Shown: in pieces, positions 4,597 through 6,575 of the stretch
Position numbering within the stretch: the stretch's first letter is position 1
Layout of the letters: each line of letters opens with the position of its first letter
Assembly (NCBI GenBank): GCA_044344145.1
Contig: JBIJDM010000170.1
Span: 1 to 6,575, forward strand
Direction of reading: 5' to 3'
DNA: 6,575 nucleotides
Origin: JBAXGE01 sp044344145
GTDB taxonomy: Bacteria > Planctomycetota > Phycisphaerae > WQYP01
Program-made: the position numbers and the translations under genes
Notes under the pieces: generated by a model
Databases searched by the model: none
Seen by the model: the letters and a program-made list of their open reading frames with translations, nothing else
Told to the model about the DNA's origin: nothing

Positions 4597-6575
4597 ATGA
4601 CAGCCATACTTGATTTTCTACTGAATCTGCAAAACGTCAGTCTCAAAGACTGGAGTATGATGCGGCTATCGTTCGGCCTGGGTGGCAGCACTCTGGGCTG
4701 GATGATCTTCGGCGCTGTGGTGCTGGGGTTGCTGGGCTGGTGGAGTTATCGCATCCAGAGCACCTCGCCACGCAAACAGTTGATTATGGGCGTGTTGCGC
4801 GGGGCGGTATTGTGTCTGATGGTGCTGCTGTTCTGTCGGCCGCAGTTGGTGATTGATCAGGAATTGCGTACGCCGTCCATCGTGGCGGTGTGGGTGGATA
4901 ACAGTGCTTCGATGTCGCTGCGCGATCCGTATGAGGATGACGCGGCGATGCGCGGGCTGGTGCAGCAGGTCGGACTGCGGGCGAAAAATCCCGAAGTCCA
5001 GCGGGCATCGCGCTGGGATCTGGCGCTCGATGCGCTCGAACAGGCCAAGGGTAACTGGCTGCACAAGCTGGCGGAAAAACAGGAAGTGGCGATTTTGTCG
5101 GGCTCGGGCCGGGCCCAGTTGATCGGGATTGCACGGCATCCGGACCAGATTGACGCCCTGCTCAAGCAGGTGCGGGCGCTGACGCCTTCGGGCGAATTGA
5201 CCGATGTGCCCACGGTGACGGCGGAAGTCTTCCGCGCCTTGCAGGGCCAGCCGATCAGTGCGGTGGTACTACTGACCGACGGGCGTAGCACCGAAGCGAC
5301 CCGGCTGGACACCGCCACCAATCTGGCGCGGCAGAATTTCGCCACGTTCTTCGCGCTGCCGCTGGGTCAGGCCACCGCGCCGTTGAATCTGGCCATCAGC
5401 GAACCGCGGATTCCCGAAAATACTTTTGTCAAAGACCCCGTGTCGGTCAAAGCCAAAGTGACCGTGACGGGCCTGAAGGCGCCCCGGGCGATCACGGTGA
5501 ACGCTTATCGTCGCAATGCCGATGGCAAAGCGGGCGAGTTGCTCAAGAGCCAGGAAATCACGCTGGATCCCGAACATCCCAGCAAAGATGTGGACATGGT
5601 CATCAAGCCGGAAAAAGCCGAGCGTATGGACCTGTTGATCAAGGCCGATGGCATCGGAGAGGAACTGACGCTGGCGGATAATCAGGTGGCCGGTTCCACA
5701 ACCGTACTGGAAGCCAAAGTGCGGGTGTTGTATGTGGAAGGCCAGCCGCGTTGGGAATACCGTTATCTCAAGAACGAATTGAAGCGCGAAAAGACCGTGG
5801 ATGTCAGCGTGCTGCTGCTGAGTGCGGATGAGAACTTTGCCCAGGAAGGCAACACGCCCATCACCCGCTTCCCGGAAACGCCGGAAGAGTTGGCCAATTA
5901 TGATGTGATTCTGCTGGGCGATGTGGACCCGCTGTATTTCAGTCCCGCGCAGCGCAAGCTGATGGTGGATTTCGTCGCCAAAAAGGGCGGTGGGCTGGGC
6001 GTGATCGCCGGGACGCTGTTCATGCCCGATGCCTACAAGGGGTCGGATTTGGAGCCGTTGCTGCCGGTGGTGGTGGATGATCCCAATCTGCCGGTATTGA
6101 GCAAGGCCCCCAACGAGCCGTTCAATCTGCGGCTGACGGCGGCGGGGCGTGAGAGCGCGATTTTCCGGTTCTTTGATGATCCCGATGATAACCTCAAGCA
6201 GATTCGTGAGTTTGCCCCGATGTACTGGTACAAGCCGGTGCTGGGTCCCAAGGGCGCGGCGGAAGTGCTGGCCGTGCATCCTGAGAAGACCGTGGGCAGC
6301 CAGCCGTTGCCGCTGATTGTGGTGGGGCGTTATGGCGCGGGTCGCACGTTGTACAGTGGCGTTGCCGATACCTGGCGCTGGCGTTTGTATACCGGCGAAC
6401 CGCTGTTCCAGAGTTACTGGTTGCAGATGGTCCGGCTGTTGTATCGCAACAAGGCGCTGGGGCAGTCCAAGCGGATTGAATTGGCGTTGGAGTCGAGCAG
6501 TGTGGAAGTGGGCAAGCCCATCCGCCTGTCGGCGCTGGTGCTGGACCCGACGCTGACCAGCCAGATGCCTGCGAA
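4597..6575 (+). CDS. Membrane-anchored VWA/amidotransferase-like protein, 3' end missing
   Basis: The frame opened by ATG at 4597 stays open to the window edge, giving 659 residues without a stop, so the gene is partial on the right. Two membrane segments lie at about 32-51 and 63-80, joined by a short loop with basic residues (YRIQSTSPRK), which places the rest outside the cytoplasm. The VWA domain (about 93-255) has DNSAS at 101-105, a possible third ligand Thr202 and LLTDGRST at 225-232. A beta-sandwich-like region covers about 265-370. The amidotransferase-like region includes VLYVEGQPRWEYRYLKNEL (378-396), DVILLGDVD (436-444), GGGLGVIAG (464-472) and GRYGAGRTLYSGVADTWRWR (577-596). A further beta domain seems to begin near 626. 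The only cysteines, 73 and 80, are in the second membrane helix, so the catalytic cysteine is absent. The start is not certain: no clear ribosome site precedes 4597, while GGAG at 4652-4655 sits 4 bases before an in-frame ATG at 4660 (Met22); both keep the membrane segments. It is likely co-transcribed with the BatA-like gene, 53 bases away, whose layout it shares. Confidence 0.9.
   Translation, partial: MTAILDFLLNLQNVSLKDWSMMRLSFGLGGSTLGWMIFGAVVLGLLGWWSYRIQSTSPRKQLIMGVLRGAVLCLMVLLFCRPQLVIDQELRTPSIVAVWVDNSASMSLRDPYEDDAAMRGLVQQVGLRAKNPEVQRASRWDLALDALEQAKGNWLHKLAEKQEVAILSGSGRAQLIGIARHPDQIDALLKQVRALTPSGELTDVPTVTAEVFRALQGQPISAVVLLTDGRSTEATRLDTATNLARQNFATFFALPLGQATAPLNLAISEPRIPENTFVKDPVSVKAKVTVTGLKAPRAITVNAYRRNADGKAGELLKSQEITLDPEHPSKDVDMVIKPEKAERMDLLIKADGIGEELTLADNQVAGSTTVLEAKVRVLYVEGQPRWEYRYLKNELKREKTVDVSVLLLSADENFAQEGNTPITRFPETPEELANYDVILLGDVDPLYFSPAQRKLMVDFVAKKGGGLGVIAGTLFMPDAYKGSDLEPLLPVVVDDPNLPVLSKAPNEPFNLRLTAAGRESAIFRFFDDPDDNLKQIREFAPMYWYKPVLGPKGAAEVLAVHPEKTVGSQPLPLIVVGRYGAGRTLYSGVADTWRWRLYTGEPLFQSYWLQMVRLLYRNKALGQSKRIELALESSSVEVGKPIRLSALVLDPTLTSQMPA

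Noticed and set aside
5269..6279. A 336-codon minus-strand open frame inside the fourth gene.
   Set aside because: The plus strand here encodes a clear VWA/amidotransferase-like protein. The minus frame has shadow-type composition and no recognisable motif.
6317..6556. A short plus-strand frame near the right edge.
   Set aside because: It is in a different frame from the fourth gene, which stays open to the edge and holds the GRYGAGRTLYSG motif there. The short frame gives a Trp/Arg/Cys-rich product typical of an out-of-frame reading.

Overview
The window looks like part of a chromosome from a high-G+C bacterium of the Planctomycetes/PVC type. This is inferred from gene order, from protein wording (for example the MoxR stretches around ILADEINRTPPKTQ), and from the large proteins that fuse a BatA-type N-terminus, a von Willebrand A (VWA) domain and a glutamine-amidotransferase-like domain. 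No rRNA or other direct taxonomic marker is present, so the assignment is tentative.

Layout: positions 1-176 are a non-coding, A+T-richer leader. It holds several overlapping inverted repeats, a possible promoter and a strong Shine-Dalgarno site. Four plus-strand genes follow, separated by gaps of 63, 77 and 53 bases: a MoxR-family AAA+ ATPase (177-1253), a cytosolic DUF58 protein (1317-2246), a membrane-anchored BatA-like VWA protein with an amidotransferase-like domain (2324-4543), and a second membrane-anchored VWA/amidotransferase-like protein (4597 to the right edge, 3' end missing). The fourth gene has no stop codon before the window ends; I read it by translating from 4597 and found the frame open throughout. 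No convincing minus-strand gene, tRNA, rRNA, CRISPR array or mobile element was seen.

How they fit together: MoxR ATPases next to DUF58 and VWA proteins form a widely conserved module, known as the Bat or aerotolerance-type operon. In it the ATPase is thought to act as a chaperone that matures or loads metal into the VWA partners. Here one ATPase is followed by three VWA-fold proteins, each with a visible DxSxS metal-site motif. One is predicted cytosolic; two are predicted to be anchored in the membrane with most of their mass outside the cytoplasm. The two anchored proteins share the same architecture and may be old paralogues. Their amidotransferase-like domains have no cysteine, so they cannot be ordinary cysteine-dependent amidotransferases.

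The most interesting non-coding signals are a near-identical AACCCCT-xx-GGGTTG hairpin directly after the stop codons of genes 1 and 3, and a chain of alternating CCC/GGG arms upstream of gene 1. The families themselves are known, but their exact function in this type of bacterium is not settled.
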